A stretch of DNA of 64,000 nucleotides from Pyrrhoderma lamaoense (GCA_002794735.1 NBAZ01000015.1:62001-126000); one strand, 5' to 3'. Shown: positions 25,498-38,746, numbered from the stretch's first letter. Notes: generated by a model not told the origin, from the sequence alone. Numbers and translations are program-made.

Positions 25498-26144
25498 CTA
25501 GATAGATCCAGCTAGATGATAGGAAGGAGTAGTGTCGGGTATACGATCAGTCATTTGATTAGTTAGAGGTTGATCGACTAGAGATTAGATAGTTGGATAG
25601 TTGGTCGGAGATGGACATTTTCAGTTACTAATTAACGTTAGTTAGTTTTTAAAAAGCTAAGAGTTAGATATATCACACATGTACATAAGTAGTATAGATC
25701 CGTTTTATTATTCATTCAAGCATTATAGACAGAGAAGGATAAATATCTAATGAGCTTACTGAAAAAAACCTGCGTCTTAGTAATCAACTACTTCTGCTCG
25801 TGATTATGCTACAAGTGGTTTTGTGGGGCTACTTTTTAATAGACAAAAACACAGTCCACCATACCACTGAAGAAGTGAGCATTTCGATATCCTATCTTTC
25901 CATTGGACCTTTTAGTTATACATGTAATGTGGAAGCTATAAGAATTGCTAAATATGGCAGCAAGCAGCTAATTATAAACTTAACATATCACGTGATGAAA
26001 TGACGCGTCTGTATTCCGCGCGTCCCATCTGTAGAGAGAACGCCTTGGAGAGATCATCAGAGAAGGAACTTAAACGCTTACTTGACCTTTCCTGTCATCT
26101 CTTGTGTATAGACCCTTTATCTTTGCACACTCACGATACCTAAG
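25498..26144. other. Intergenic region between TPR gene and proteasome gene
   Basis: About 650 bp, with 3' UTR of the upstream gene and the promoter of the proteasome subunit. A 67-codon open frame at 25800-26003 has no recognisable content. I see no clear proteasome-type regulatory element. Confidence 0.45.
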
Positions 26145-27476
26145 ATGTTGGAATCCTCGATATACAAGGGGCAGGATTTGATTTTTCTAATCATATAAGG
26201 TACGTAGAGCCCGCATATATGCTTTAATAACTTTCAATTCTTCCTCTCCTTCTCTCCTTCGCTCTCTTAGCCTATCTACACCTCTATCTCTATCTACTTC
26301 TAACTATCTCTCCTCTGACATGAAATCAGGAATACACATTTACATGACAAAGGTGTCAAATTACCCAAAGCAACTAGTACAGGTACAACCATTGTAGGCT
26401 GTCTGTTCAAAGATGGTGTAGTCCTCGGCGCAGATACGCGAGCAACAGAAGGAGAGATCGTTGCAGATAAAAACTGTGAAAAGGTACGTCATGTCGACAT
26501 ATACTTTTGAAACTCATATATCTCATATGCTCACTCAACTGATTGATTGATTCGTTGTCCTTTACATCCCAATTATCAAAATTATAGATCCACTATATCA
26601 CGGAGAACATACGATGCTGTGGGGCTGGTACAGCCGCTGATACTGAATTCACTACCGCAATGATTTCGAGCAATATGGAACTACACGCTCTTAACACCGG
26701 TAGAGTACCACGAGTAGTAACCGCGATGACTATGCTCAAGCAATGGCTATTCAGGTATGTTGGATTATCTTCCAGCTAACTAGGGCTGCATAGAACGTAT
26801 ACGACTTTTGTTGAGGGCTTGCTTACGCTCTGATGTCCTTGAAACTTAACCGTTACTGATGCGCGCCTCATATAGGCATCAAGGACACATCGGTGCAGCT
26901 CTAGTCCTGGGAGGGGTAGACTCGTCCGGAGCCCACCTATTTACAATTGCTCCTCATGGATCAACGGACAAGCTCCCATATGTAACTATGGGATCTGGAT
27001 CTCTAGCAGCTATGGCTGTCTTTGAAAGCTCTTGGAAACCGAACATGGAAGTGCGTATCACTTTAACAACCCTCCCTTTCACCCTTATACATACTTCCTA
27101 TATCTCCATCTTCTCTATAATCCTACCTCCATCTCTTTACTCTCTTATATATAGTTAATATTAAACTCACAACGTCCCCACAAAACAGCGCCAAGACGCC
27201 CTTAACCTCGTAGTAGAAGCCATCTCAGCCGGTATCTTCAACGATCTTGGTTCAGGATCTAACGTAGACGCATGTATAATCACAAAAGATCACACCGAAA
27301 CGCTCCGGAACTATCGTAAACCGAACGAACGTGTCCTGAAAGAGAACACATACAAGTTCCGCCGTGGGACAACAGCGTGGTCAAAGGAGAGTGTGAAGTC
27401 GTTAATTGTGGATGAGACTGTTGTTCCTTTGCCTCCTCCTGTAACTACTGGTTCGGATGCGATGGACGTTAGTTAA
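26145..27476 (+). CDS. PUP1: 20S proteasome beta-2 subunit
   Basis: Start MLESSIYKG; after one base is restored in the GGGG run at 26168-26171 the frame runs into [10 protein letters not shown] and an intron (GTACG). The next exon has the propeptide end and mature N-terminus [20 protein letters not shown], where the Thr after Gly is the expected catalytic nucleophile. Then [72 protein letters not shown] and [18 protein letters not shown] follow across short introns. These are diagnostic of the trypsin-like beta-2 subunit (yeast Pup1, human PSMB7), which sits in the inner ring of the 20S core and cuts after basic residues. The tail ends [10 protein letters not shown]. Only the N-terminal leader is affected by the frame break. 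Confidence 0.95.
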
Positions 27477-28167
27477 ACTATGAAAACTGACTCAAGCCAT
27501 CCCAAATCCGCTCCCCCCCCCCCCCTTTCCATCTCTTGATCCAAGTAAGGTAAAGTCGGTAGTTTGTACTGTCAGGTGTCTATGATACCTTTTCTCTTCC
27601 TTGTACTCTCAATTCTCCACCTCGTGCACTATTTAATGAATAAAGTACAAAAAGAATTACTTTTCTTTTGATTTTCCCTCTGAAGTGTTTTCTTAGGTCG
27701 ATCTTATGGAACAAGAAGCTCATGATTATTATTCTTTGTGAGGCACGAGAGAAAGAGAAAGACAGAGACAGAGTGAGAGCTGACTTAGCAGCATCAGATA
27801 AGAACGGAATAAACGGGGAGACTTAAAATTGTTCTGAAGATGGTGAGATAACCAACAGAACTTGTCCATCCACAAAAGGTAAGGGAAAAGGAAACGAGAC
27901 AAAGAGGTAGTGGTCGTCAGAGGATAAGAAATAGGCTGCTTATTGCGGATGGATAACGGATGGAGTTGATATAGAAGGTACATGTACATTAGTACAAAAC
28001 AGTTTGAACCTTGGGAGTAGTAAGCGTAGTAACACAAAGTACAGCAGGAACAGAAGAAAGGGGAACGTAGAGTGAGAGTAGTGAGGTGAAATCACATAAA
28101 GCACATAAAGTAATGTGCCGCTATGGTACACTGATACTAGCTTATTGAGTCCATTTCCAATACACTT
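27477..28167. other. Convergent 3' region with a 13-C homopolymer
   Basis: About 690 bp between convergent genes. A run of 13 C lies at 27513-27525, just after the proteasome stop codon. Minus-strand open frames in 27729-28131 are purine-rich DNA read backwards, with no motif. Confidence 0.5.
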
Positions 28168-29598
28168 CAGTGCTCACGAGATTTTCTATATGCGTTTAAG
28201 GGGGGACAAAGGCGAACGTTTACATTATTAATTAGTGCTAATTAGTACTTCTGGACTAGAAACACCAGATTAGAGAAGGAAACGTACCTGTATTCGCCTT
28301 CAGCAGCAACGCTTAATTCTTCAATATCACCTTGAATGCTACTCAATGCTTCAGCGGCTGCTGCGTGGTAGGCAAGCTGAGCCTTCACAAGTTCATTTAG
28401 ATTCTTTAAAGGTTCCGGCTAGAGTTGTAAATGTGTGTGTGTGTGTGCACACAAACGTATTATTATTAGCTTCTATCATACATCCATAGTGAAAAGAAAA
28501 TAATGCACTTACGTTTTCTAAAACAGTTTTCATAAGCGTGATCGCCACTTCAGTCTTCTGAACTAGATCATCCTCAGCATTCTCAACCTCAAGCCTTGCC
28601 TGTTCCTGGCGCGCAGGGCTAGCGTTCTTGAACGCCTGCTTCGCCGTATCAAGTTCCAGTCTTGATGCGGCAACAGCTTGCCTAGCCTTGAGTGCGAACG
28701 CAATTGAGTTTTGCAGTGTAGCTTGCCACGGGGCCAAGAATTGGGTGCGAATAGTCTCGTCCTGCGTAACTCGTGCCGCCGATATCTGTTCATCCAACAA
28801 TAAACAACAAAGTCAATCATCATCAGTATATTGATCTTTTTATTCTCTCGTATCAATATATCATGATACCACAGCATCACAACGAAGAGAGAGCAGCATG
28901 TAAATGTTCACACCTTATCCCAAGCGCCTGCATAACATGTCATTGCCTTCGTGAGCTTATCATTTGGTCCTGCCGCAGCATCTTGTAGCGTCTTTGCCGC
29001 TGTCGTAGCCGCACGTCCCAGTGCGTGGGGTAAAGTCTTATGCTGCACCGGTTCATCCGGAATAGGTGCTGGGGCAGGAAGGTTCGTGCCCTTTAAGTTC
29101 GTGGCAGCAAAGTTAGTTAAACCATGGCCGATTGTAGTCGAGAGTTGAGCGAGGGACTCCTGAATCTGTACGGGATAATCGTAGGCTTCATTCTCATAGA
29201 CTCTTGTGATCCTACCAGATTCAAAACGTGATTAGAAAGCAGTTTTCAAGATTTTATACGCTAAGAACAACTAGAAGGTATTGTAGCATACAATACCACT
29301 TACTTGAGAAGAGCGAGATGCGTTGCACGAAGCGCGTCAACACGCGCCTCAAGGTCCCTGTACTCTATATGCGCAGCGACGTCAACACTCAGTACCAGAA
29401 AGCATGCGATAGACGCTATGCTGAGCATATCACACTCGTCATACCTTGTGGAAGTTCAGTTATCTCTTCGGGGGCAATCTGTCCCAACCGTTCTTTAGTT
29501 GCTTGTACAGATGAATTGAAACCCTTTGCAATCTTCGACGCCGACTGGCCGAGATTTAAGTTTGCAAAGTTGGATGAGAACTTGTTCCAGCCTTCCAT
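28168..29598 (-). CDS. BAR-domain protein, Gvp36-like
   Basis: Start MEGWNKFSSNFANLNLG at 29598; a longer in-frame start at 29706 exists but the family normally begins here. Exons then give TKERLGQIAPEEITELPQ, YRDLEARVDALRATHLALL, YENEAYDYPVQIQESLAQLS, KDPG-free linker, LTKAMTCYAGAWDKI, SAARVTQDETIRTQFLAPW and KTEVAITLMKTVLEN. A final tiny exon completes EYRKSREH before the stop at 28168-28170. The long amphipathic helices and the alanine-rich QARLEVENAEDDLVQKTE stretch fit the BAR fold of fungal Gvp36 (yeast YIL041W), which bends membranes in endocytosis and Golgi traffic. A (TG)n tract lies in the intron near 28430-28450. Intron number is about five. Confidence 0.88.
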
Positions 29599-30230
29599 AT
29601 TTGCTAGTCTAGTATTTGAGGACCCGTCGAAGAGTTTGAGTGTTTTGGACGGACTGAGAAATGAAAGAATCTGTTTAAAGAGGGATACACAGACACGACG
29701 CGACAACGAGCGCTGATTGCAGAAGTTGGTGGCCGCTTATATACAATCATAAACAGAACCCATAGCGACCCATACTTTCCCAAAACATCTCATTTTTTTT
29801 CTTGTGTCTTACTATAATTTCATGTTCGTGAGAGATAGAAGGACATTAGAATTCGCATAGTACTGATGATATAACGCCAAAAAGAACATGATAATGCATT
29901 TTCTAATTCTATCAGGAGACATCCAACATAGGTTTTGCATAAACACCAGAAATCAAGTTCCAGAACTACATAAACCTACATTATAGACCTGCTCGACGAT
30001 GTCGTAAACAAAGTTATACAGATACAGATAGATAGGAAGCAAAACATGGTCTTATGGAGGGGTTGTTATATAGTATGATAGGGGTTACGTAACTTCATCT
30101 CACACTAAGTAACCATTTTTACCACATCTGTGGTGAGTCCTGAGCTCTACCTACTACAACACATATATTTCAGCGCAAAATCAAGATCAAGAGCCGATTC
30201 AGACAGCCGAGTACTGATACTCAAAGCTTC
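29599..30230. other. Intergenic region upstream of BAR gene
   Basis: About 630 bp. It holds the promoter of the BAR gene on the left and the 3' UTR of the lipase-like gene on the right. I see no coding content. Confidence 0.45.
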
Positions 30231-31494
30231 TCACGGTCTCCAGTGTGTCTTTCGTCTCCGTCTCCAATCCCGCTTTCTGGACCTATTCAACTCCTTATAA
30301 ACTGACCACCACTCTGGGGAAAACTTTGTTTTACTCATTATCTCTCTCAGAACTTTTAAAGCGAACTCTGGGTCTCTTCCTTCGGTAGAGTAAGAGGCTC
30401 TTGTGCTTGAAAAATAGGGAAATCTTGGAATCGAATCTCTGTATAACTTCAATCCCGAGAATCGTTCATCATCCCCATTGACTATAAACCTTGCGTACTC
30501 TCTCTCAGAAGATGGTACTTCATATATCTTCCCTTTAAAGATGAAAAACGAACTCCAAATATGGTGTGCATATCCAGCAGCTCGCGTTGGAAGCAGTGGA
30601 ACTCCTAGACACAATCATCCTGTCAGTAACCCTTATTTCATAATTCAAATAGATCAAACATACTATCATGGGCCCCTTTAACATGGTAATCCTTGAAGTC
30701 TCCGGATTTATCCTTATTCAAGTTATACCTCGTTGTTTCAGTTGTGTAATGATCTGCGAACTGAAGGTCACCGATCCTCGGGCACCCAAACGCGAAGAGC
30801 CTCAGTTTAGCTCCCGCCCAGTGGTACTTGAGAATATCCAAAAGAAAGAACGTCGCTTGGGCCGCGCCCACACCACTTCCTGTAATGATGATTGCCTGGG
30901 CTTATAAGTACCAAGGCAATTATGGACTTCACTTATTATACCGGTTCGGATTCGCTCATAGACAGCCCATAAAGCTCCGCAAACTTGAGGTGTCTCTTTA
31001 TTTGGGTCTTTAGCAACGCCAGGATAGTCTATTTTATGTCCAAGGTGCAAACCAGCCACCCCAGAGAACGATATAATCAACTGTCTCTCAGGACTTCTCC
31101 TGTAAATAATCAACACCCGGTTTGTCTTGTACCCTTCAGGATATATCGAGACCAACCGCGATCCCCTGATCCTATTATATAACTCCAGAGGCCCTCCTCT
31201 CCTTGACAAATCGTCTATAGACTGCCACAACCCTACAGCATCATATCGCACATCAGCTACCTCTGCAAACGTCCCGATATCATAAAATTTCTGATGTTGG
31301 TAGCTTTTTACAAGATCATCTGGTAAAAGTTCCACGGGAGATCTCTTGACAACTGGAGGAGCATTCGCTTCATATTTATAGGGACTCCTAATCAGACCAT
31401 CAGTTAATCTCTGTTTTGAGTACCTTGAATAACGGCCTGTAGCACCTCTGCCTCTGCTAACTATGGGTCTGAATTCAAATGCCCCAGGGGCCAT
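30231..31494 (-). CDS. Class 3 lipase-fold protein lacking the catalytic serine
   Basis: Start MAPGAFEFRPIVSRGRG at 31494; no signal peptide is visible. The N-terminal part (VLIIYRRSPERQLIISFSG, GLHLGHKIDYPG) and the region FFLLDILKYHWAGAKLRLFA, FGCPRIGDLQFADHY match fungal alpha/beta-hydrolase class 3 lipases. PLLPTRAAGYAHHIWSSFF supplies the likely catalytic histidine region. At the nucleophile elbow the family has T-G-H-S-L-G-G; here it reads TGSGVGAAQ (30866-30883), with Gly where the catalytic Ser belongs. One base seems missing in the C run at 30898-30900 (coding strand), and a second frame break lies near 30604-30650, where an intron (GTATGT...ACAG) also occurs. The C-terminus is highly basic (RSRKRDWRRRRKTH). 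It may be an inactive homologue, or the local sequence may be faulty. Confidence 0.75.
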
Positions 31495-31955
31495 ACTTCA
31501 TACAACCCTATTTGTCGATGTGTTTGTTCTGCGGGACTGACTTCAAAAAAGCCTACCTCAAATGTGCACCCCTTGCTTAAAAACAACACAAACTCTTGAT
31601 TGCGTCTGCAATATTATCGAGATTCCTCAAAAGCAATGTTTCCCTTTCGACTTAGGGTTTCGACCGTTAAATTTACCTACTTTGCTTCATAGAAATGACC
31701 ATTGTATTACGTGTCGTGTTATTAATCGAGTAGCTTAAGGAAATGGAACACTTCAACTCGTGTCTATAATACGTGGTGAACATTGTTGATAATTCACTTA
31801 AGACTTACTGTCTATGACCAGGAAAGCTAAAAATGTATCAGTCGTTTTGAAAAAATCAAATCGTTCAAAAAATTGTGTCTAAATGCTAGTGAGAGTGTTA
31901 TACATCTACGATTGCATACAAAAAAGGCATCGTTAGTAATTGTACAAGTAATTGT
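31495..31955. other. Intergenic region between lipase-like and ALDH genes
   Basis: About 460 bp, AT rich, no coding content. It should contain the lipase-like promoter and the ALDH 3' end. Confidence 0.45.
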
Positions 31956-34164
31956 TCACTTAGTTTTAATCTTCATATGCACGGACTTGGCACGGGTTAG
32001 TTGATCATATCCTATCGGAGAATAAAGTCACTTAGAAGCCGGTACTAGATGAAATTCAAAAACTATAGTTTGCATGTTCTACGCACCAAATTTGCTCAAG
32101 CTAATCCCACGTCCACTGTTTTTCACCCCTGTCCATGCTAAAGCTGGATCAAGGAAGTCACACCTGATGTTTGCAAGTAAATTGAGTTGGAAGCCATTAG
32201 CCGGGTTGAACGATAAAATAGGAGTATGTGAGCACCTGTTCAAGAAGACTGTTCCAGTCTGGAGGCCATCAACAAACTTGAGGAAAACAGTCTCGGAATC
32301 CTTGTTATTCTCCGCATCCGTCCACACAGAAGCTGTTAGTCCATAGGGAGAGTCGTTCATAAGTGCGAGGGCTTCCTCATCCGAGGATACTGATTGTATT
32401 CCAACAACGGGTCCGAATGTCTCTTCCTTTGAGCCAAAGAGGATTTAGATCGCGCCAGTAGATTATCTTATATTCATCAAGGTCTTCTTACCTTCATCAC
32501 TTCCATGGCTAAGAAGAAGTAAGGTTAATCGCCTCAGAAAGTTTTTAACCCCTATCGCAATGAGTTACTTACTATGGTTAACGTTCACCAGGACTTGGGG
32601 TGCAACGAACGCCGATCCACTAAAAGGAAGATAGTTATAATTTCAGTAGCATGATATATCGATAGAAGCTTGAGGACGCACGCTACTGCCGCAGGGAAGA
32701 GATTCTCGGGGATCAGCGCTTTGGCTCCTGCAGCCACTAAACGCAAAATCAAAATCAGAAATGTAAAGCATAAATTTTAAGAGGCGAATCCCAAAATCGA
32801 AACGAAAACACTACCGGCGTCAGCCACCTGCTTCTTTATTCGTTCAGCACTCGCAACGCTGACGACAGGGCCTAGATTTGTGGAGGGATCCGTCGGATCT
32901 CCGAGTTTATAAGACTTTAGTAGAAGAAGAGAATATGAGAATTTCTTCACGTTAGTGACCGTATATCACTGAGACCGAGTTGAGACATACCTTCACTAGC
33001 TCAACGTAAGCTGCTACAAATTTATCGAATATTGATTCATGCACATAGATGCGCTGTTAAATTGAAGAATCAAAAATATGGTAAGATAGTGAGTTGATAG
33101 GGGAGGTACCTCTATAGCGCAACAACTTTGTCCCGAGTTGAACATTGCACCTAGTAAAACGAGTAAGCAATTACTAGTAGAAATTGTGGGGGACACAGAT
33201 CATACCGTCCACAAGCTCAGCTACAGTGTAGTCAAAATTAGCATCTGGTCGGACATATGCAGGATCCTTTCCTCCAAGCTATTTATTGACACCGTGAGAA
33301 TATACAATGAACGGTTTAGACTCGCATATAGTCACCTCGAGCGCTACACCCTTAAATCCACTTGCTTCGGTAGCCATCTTTTCCACAGCATGACCGCCAA
33401 CAACACTCCCGGTAAAGCTCACAAAGTCTACTAGCTCATGTTTTACAGCCTTCTCTACACCGTCAGGCCCAAGATGAACCGCACGCATAACCCCTGAGGG
33501 GAGACCCGCTGCTTCAAATGCACGCTGAAATCGCTCTGCAACCAATGGTGTCTGTGGGGATGGTTTGAGCAATACAGCATTGCCAGCGATTATGGCTGGC
33601 AAAACACTGTTGATCGCAACTAGATAAGGATAATTCCATGGTGAGATAACAAGTACGACACCGAGCGGCTCTCGTTTGATGTATCGTTTAAATCCAGGCA
33701 AATCGGTGTCCGCCAAAGAGACGTTTGACAGCGAGCTAGTCGCGATAGATAACATATACTCGGCACGTCCTATCATTCCTCTCAATTCCCCAGCACATTG
33801 AGACACTGGTCTGGGAAACAAACAGTATTTGAATTCGCGATTGAAGCTTAGTTTGAAGGATATATGTACCTGCCCATCTGCTGTGTCAACTCAAGTGGGA
33901 ATTCCGTTTCCCTTTTCTTGAACTCTTCCTGTTTGAAGTCTATCAGCAAGTCCTTAACTCCACTCCCAAACAAGAATCAGTACTCACGATGAACTTGTAA
34001 CCGATTGCAATCCGTTCTTGAAGTGGTACGGCTGCCCATTTCCTTTGTGACTCTGCAACAGATTTGATTATCGCGTCAAGTTCACACTCTGTTGGATACG
34101 TGCGCGTAACCAACGGCTTCTGGGTATGAGGTATGATAGTTGTTTGTATTCTTGGGTCTGACAT
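31956..34164 (-). CDS. NAD(P)-dependent aldehyde dehydrogenase
   Basis: Start [19 protein letters not shown] at 34164. Conserved motifs in order: [34 protein letters not shown], the nucleotide-binding [16 protein letters not shown] joined to LGGKDPAYV (general-base Glu), [12 protein letters not shown] with the catalytic Cys, [39 protein letters not shown] and [15 protein letters not shown] final exon adds [17 protein letters not shown] before the stop at 31956-31958. About nine introns break it. Aldehyde dehydrogenases oxidise aldehydes to acids. The pattern is closest to the succinate-semialdehyde/general ALDH branch, but substrate is not decided by sequence. No targeting peptide is seen. 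It lies between the lipase-like gene and a hydrophobin gene, all on the minus strand with independent promoters. Confidence 0.93.
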
Positions 34165-34638
34165 GACAGTAATCCTCTGAGTCGCTTATAGTATGGCCCA
34201 AGCCTCGCTTACCAGCTTGACTGGCACTTATCTTATCTAAACAATGATCTTCCATGGTATTTTCAGAGTTGTAACTGAGAACTTGGAACAACACAAATAT
34301 TTTGAGTGATGAAACGTCATCTAAAACATAAACACAACATGCGTTACAGCGTATGAGCACATATTAGTACTATGCTATGGCAGTAATGTCCAACGAAAGG
34401 AAAGACAAAGAATTTGGTAAAGACAGGCAAGCTATAAACAGCAGGGTATAGTCCTTTTAAGAGGAATTCCTTCATGCACAAAGGCACTGGGTTAATAGCC
34501 ACTAGTGGACATGAGGCAGAATAAAGCAATTCCCTTGTGCATACTCGAATTAAATGATGATAGAAGTCCGAATAATTGAGATCGGGTATGTTATAGCCCA
34601 TATCTTATGTAAGAAATCCTGATCGCCACTAGTCCACT
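34165..34638. other. Intergenic region between ALDH and hydrophobin
   Basis: About 470 bp. ALDH promoter lies next to 34164. No coding content is seen; the open frame at 34344-34601 has no motif. Confidence 0.45.
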
Positions 34639-35205
34639 TCAGAGATTGATGTTGATAGGTGAGCAACCAATTGCGATGACCCCATCTGCACAAGACAAGA
34701 ATTGTAAACATATGGTCCAAAAATTCATGCAAGGGGCATGGACGTACTAAAGCTGTTATTTTCACAACATACGGGTGATGCGTTGCTACAGAGAATTAAT
34801 GTGTCAAAACGTGCATTTAGTGACACTTCCATGCAAACATACCAATCATTCCGCCTAAGCCAATGACAGAAATTGGGGAGCAAGTGACTCCGACGTCCAC
34901 ATTAAGATCACCCAAAACGACGCCCAGTAGGCCCAGTAATGTACTGACTAAGCCACTACTGGCGGGTTGTACACTATCACAGCATTGTATTGGCCCTGTT
35001 TTTTTATTATCAATTGTCAGTTCTGTCAACAGCTTAGGCATCCTATCTTATGCTACTCACCTGTGTTACATTGACTTCCTGTTGGAGTTGGAGATGGGGT
35101 CACAGTAACTGTTACTGTTTTAGAAGGCTTAGGCATAGAATAGGCGACAGCAAGGATCGAGAAAAGGAAAAAGAAGACACGGAGGATACGAGTAGTGAAC
35201 AACAT
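34639..35205 (-). CDS. Class I hydrophobin A
   Basis: Four exons: 35205-35061, 34995-34843, 34795-34748, 34685-34639. The signal peptide is [20 protein letters not shown], followed by a Thr/Pro linker. Cysteine spacing is C-X6-CC-X32-C-X12-C-X5-CC-X12-C, the class I pattern, with [11 protein letters not shown] and PVCCENNSF landmarks and a tail [12 protein letters not shown]. As written, exon 2 ends one base short, which would lose Cys5 and shift the frame; one extra A before TGATTG at about 34848 restores it. Such proteins coat aerial hyphae and spores. A TATAAAAG element sits 132 bp upstream of the ATG. Its closest relative in the window is the hydrophobin at 38747-39306. Confidence 0.93.
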
Positions 35206-38200
35206 TGTGATGCTGGGCTCAAGCAAAGGGGACCGTATAGGTATAGGCAAGGGGACAAGGGAATATAAAGAAAAATAAAGAAAAACTGGAATACCGGACG
35301 AGCACTGAGAGGAAGTGCGTTCGTAGCTCTCTGTCTCTTTTATACTTCGGGAGTTACCTTGGAAAAAAATTCTGATAGCATCGATGCAACAAAGCGAAAA
35401 AGATCTTATCAATGTGTCAGGTTAGAACGGACATTAACGCCTTCCCTCAAGGTTCCTATTCTGTGACAATCTTGCTGGTTTTTCAATATTAAGCCTATCT
35501 TTCTTACAATTTCTTCACAAATTGTCACCGTCACTAGATGACACGCTCCAGGGCAATTCTTTATCGAGATTATTATGAAAAATGTGCACCATTCAGCGGA
35601 CTTGAGGTGGGGTTTGAGGGAGAAAAAGTACGAGAACTGGACCCTTTGGGTAAGCCTCTGAGAAGAGGCCATATGCGCTAGTCCAAATATTGAAAAATGA
35701 AATTAGAACCAAGAAAGAAGTGCCTTTGATCGGCCAGAATACACAAGGTTCGGCAAGTTCTTCCGTGGAAATTCATGTTGCATCTGAGCAGATTTATCTC
35801 GTTGCTACTACTTGGTCAAAGTACTATTCCGGTTCGAGTAGTAAAAAAGTTCCACATAAACAGCCATCGTGTCTCGTTGCTAACTTGCGTTGTCAATATC
35901 TAACGAGGTATGATTGCTGTTGTGGAGCTTGACCTCCGCAGGGAGATTAACCAATACACGTAGAATAAGGTTTTGTATTTATTGACTTCTTACACACTTA
36001 TTTTAAAAAAAGACATTACAAAGCTCATGGAAGTAGAAAATCCCCGGAAACCGCGATGTTTAGGTGATGCTGAGAAGAAATATTCAAGGAAGGCTAAGAA
36101 TTTCAAAGAAAAAAAAACATCATCATCATGCATCCATTTTACGTAACGTATTAAAATCAAATATACCCAAACACAATCCTCTCACCAGATCATCAGAAAT
36201 ACTTGTCCGAGGGAGTTTGATACCTACTAGTTGACCCTGAACATACTTTTCGGTTTTGATCGAGGTATTGACTTCCAGCCTCAACTGAATAGCGGAAGCT
36301 TTCTATGTTGAATTGATTAGCTATTAACATGCGCACGGTGGCTCTGATTAATACATATATAGAGTATTCACCCCTAAACGATGTCAGCACATCGAAGTAC
36401 ATTACTCCTGGTGCACGTACCTCAGAGCATAGCCATCATTCAACAATTATCTGTGCACAGACCTCTATTGTCCACTTCTCCCAGCTCATGTCCAATCAAA
36501 TGTATCCAGCATTGAGCGTTCATCGTGATTGAAATCGATGCAATCTACATCCGTAACTCATATTTATGTCCAATCAAAGATATATGATAGCAGATGCTGA
36601 CTGGGTGTACCAAAGGAATGGCGTGCACAGAAATGAATAGAGGCAGTACTCCCTTGTCAGTTCCGCCGGGCTAGTACCTCATCTTATTCAAAGTTTCTTG
36701 GACGTTGAAACGAAGTACCTTAAACAAGTACGAATAAGCTATACCTTCTTGACTGACCACTCAGTTGACTCAAGCTCGCTCTCCTGAGTATCTGCACTGT
36801 TAAAAGAAAAGACCTCCAACACCTTACATCCTTCAATCCGTCAAATCAGAGTAGATATGACAAGAGACATTGAAACGATGGCACCCAGATACAGATCTCA
36901 AAGACATTCCTCTAGGATTGGCTGATTTCAGCCTTTTAAGCACTTCATTCCTCCGTTTGACATATTTCAAATTTCATAACAAGTAATCAAAATTTTACCT
37001 TTCAATTTCCTAAATTCATACGATTTCCCAGTTTCTGACTTCTCCGGGACCCTCATTGATTTCTCACCGGGACTTTCATCTTTCGTATTGAGTATGCCTT
37101 TTCTTGGAGCTTCTCTCGCTTTTGAGCACGGCTCGGGTGTACATGTAGTGAGGTACCATCATCTTCATGGTTCCATTCAAGGTTCGACTACCCTTAAAAT
37201 GGTAGATGGCATGCGGATAATTGAACAGTAGTTGTGGATAAAACGTGCATCTGAAGTCATTCTTGACGTAGTTCCACAGGTATTTTCCTTTCGGGAATTT
37301 AGGGATATCTCTTTATCTCATTCTGCTGTTAAGTTTCCATTTTTGAACAAAGTTAAACGGAAATCATAAAGCTCCATCGTCCCGTTTGAATCTTTTAAAC
37401 CCTTTCATGATGTACAATTATAGGTCAGAACCACAAGTTAATATGAGTTGAAAATCTCTTAATCCCGATTCAATATTGTCATAATAACCTGCATCTGACT
37501 ATGGCAACCATTGACTCTTTTAGGACACTCTCCGAATCATCGAAGGTCCGTGCATCCCCTAAGAAAAGAACATTATAAATATATTTTACTGTATGATCTT
37601 CTACTAATTTTCAAGGTGTTTCAAGGTTCTTCCAAAGTAATCCCAAACGAAGTCAATCTTTTGGCTATTTCTGGGTCAAATTAGCACAGCAACAATTTTG
37701 TACTCTTTTTCCTCCAAAAATCACCACCAGCAAAATGATCCGATTTGTTGCTTCGACTAACTGAGAGCGTCTGGGAGTTCCTGATCTAACCCTCACGATC
37801 AGAAAACGCCTTGATACACATGATGAACAAACTGGGAAGACAGACTTTTGATACAATACAAGCGGATAAAATAGGGAGACCCATGATAAAAAAAACCTTC
37901 CTTTGTCCGTTGATAAATTCATCTTGAGTAATCAAAATATGGAAGTACATCGTAACTTTTTCACCCGCGTTCGGATATTTCGGTCTTAGTACACATCCCT
38001 TCAAGTTTCGACTGACTTGTGTGTGTAAGAGACACGCCGAGAGAGAGAGAGGAGTTCTAGAGTCCGTAGCATTATGCGATGAACGCTGAGTGGGTGGGAG
38101 TATGTTGCGGCATCTGAAAGCCGGGGTTTGTTAATATGATAATGATATTCCATCTCAACAAGTGATGCTATGTCGATAACATCCCATCCGGTCTGTGGTT

Positions 38201-38746
38201 ACCTTGTCCTATTGCTCGAAGCTTCTGGTCTAGTTCATGTCCTTTTTTTGTTCCCCTTCCTTTGTGGAATCAAGGGACCGGGAACCACCCTTCCGGCGGG
38301 TGCGGGCTTCCTATACATGATCACTTCTTGTTCAGGGTAAAAAGCTTATACTTCCGAGGATGGATTTGCATGTTAATCACGAACAAAAAAAGGTCGGTGC
38401 GGATCTCTCCGTTTCTTTCAAAGAACATGCACTTTATGATCTCCAATCTCTTCTGGTGGATTGACATAAATTTGCGCCCATCAATATCAAACAACATCAT
38501 TATTGAGTCGTAATTTAACTTTTTCTTTTCTTCCTCCGCGAGATCCATAGATCGGGGACAATTAGATCATTATTACTTCACTGATAAATCTTAAACTATG
38601 CTGAACTTCGGGAACACATTGAGTTTAAGCAGTTCCAAACACATTTAATTTCCTACTAGTAAACCTATAACATCAAGTAAAAGACAGGTATACATCGGTC
38701 CATAGAATATATAAGCTTGTGAGTATGTTACTAATGGTCATAATCC
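35206..38746. other. 3.5-kb gene-free interval between the two hydrophobins
   Basis: Besides the TATA box near 35340 and the 3' flank of hydrophobin B near 38700, I see no coding frame of quality on either strand. Open frames at 37665-38004 and 38262-38548 have no motif or intron structure. The interval may hold remnants of a lost gene or the regulatory DNA of hydrophobin A. Confidence 0.5.
35337..35344 (-). promoter_or_regulatory. TATA box of hydrophobin A
   Basis: TATAAAAG on the minus strand, 132 bp before the start codon at 35205. The paralogous hydrophobin gene has the identical octamer about 95 bp before its ATG, which supports a shared promoter design. Confidence 0.6.

Noticed and set aside
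37160..37210. GGTTCGAC sequence resembling a tRNA B box
   Set aside because: No matching A box, acceptor stem or anticodon arm upstream.
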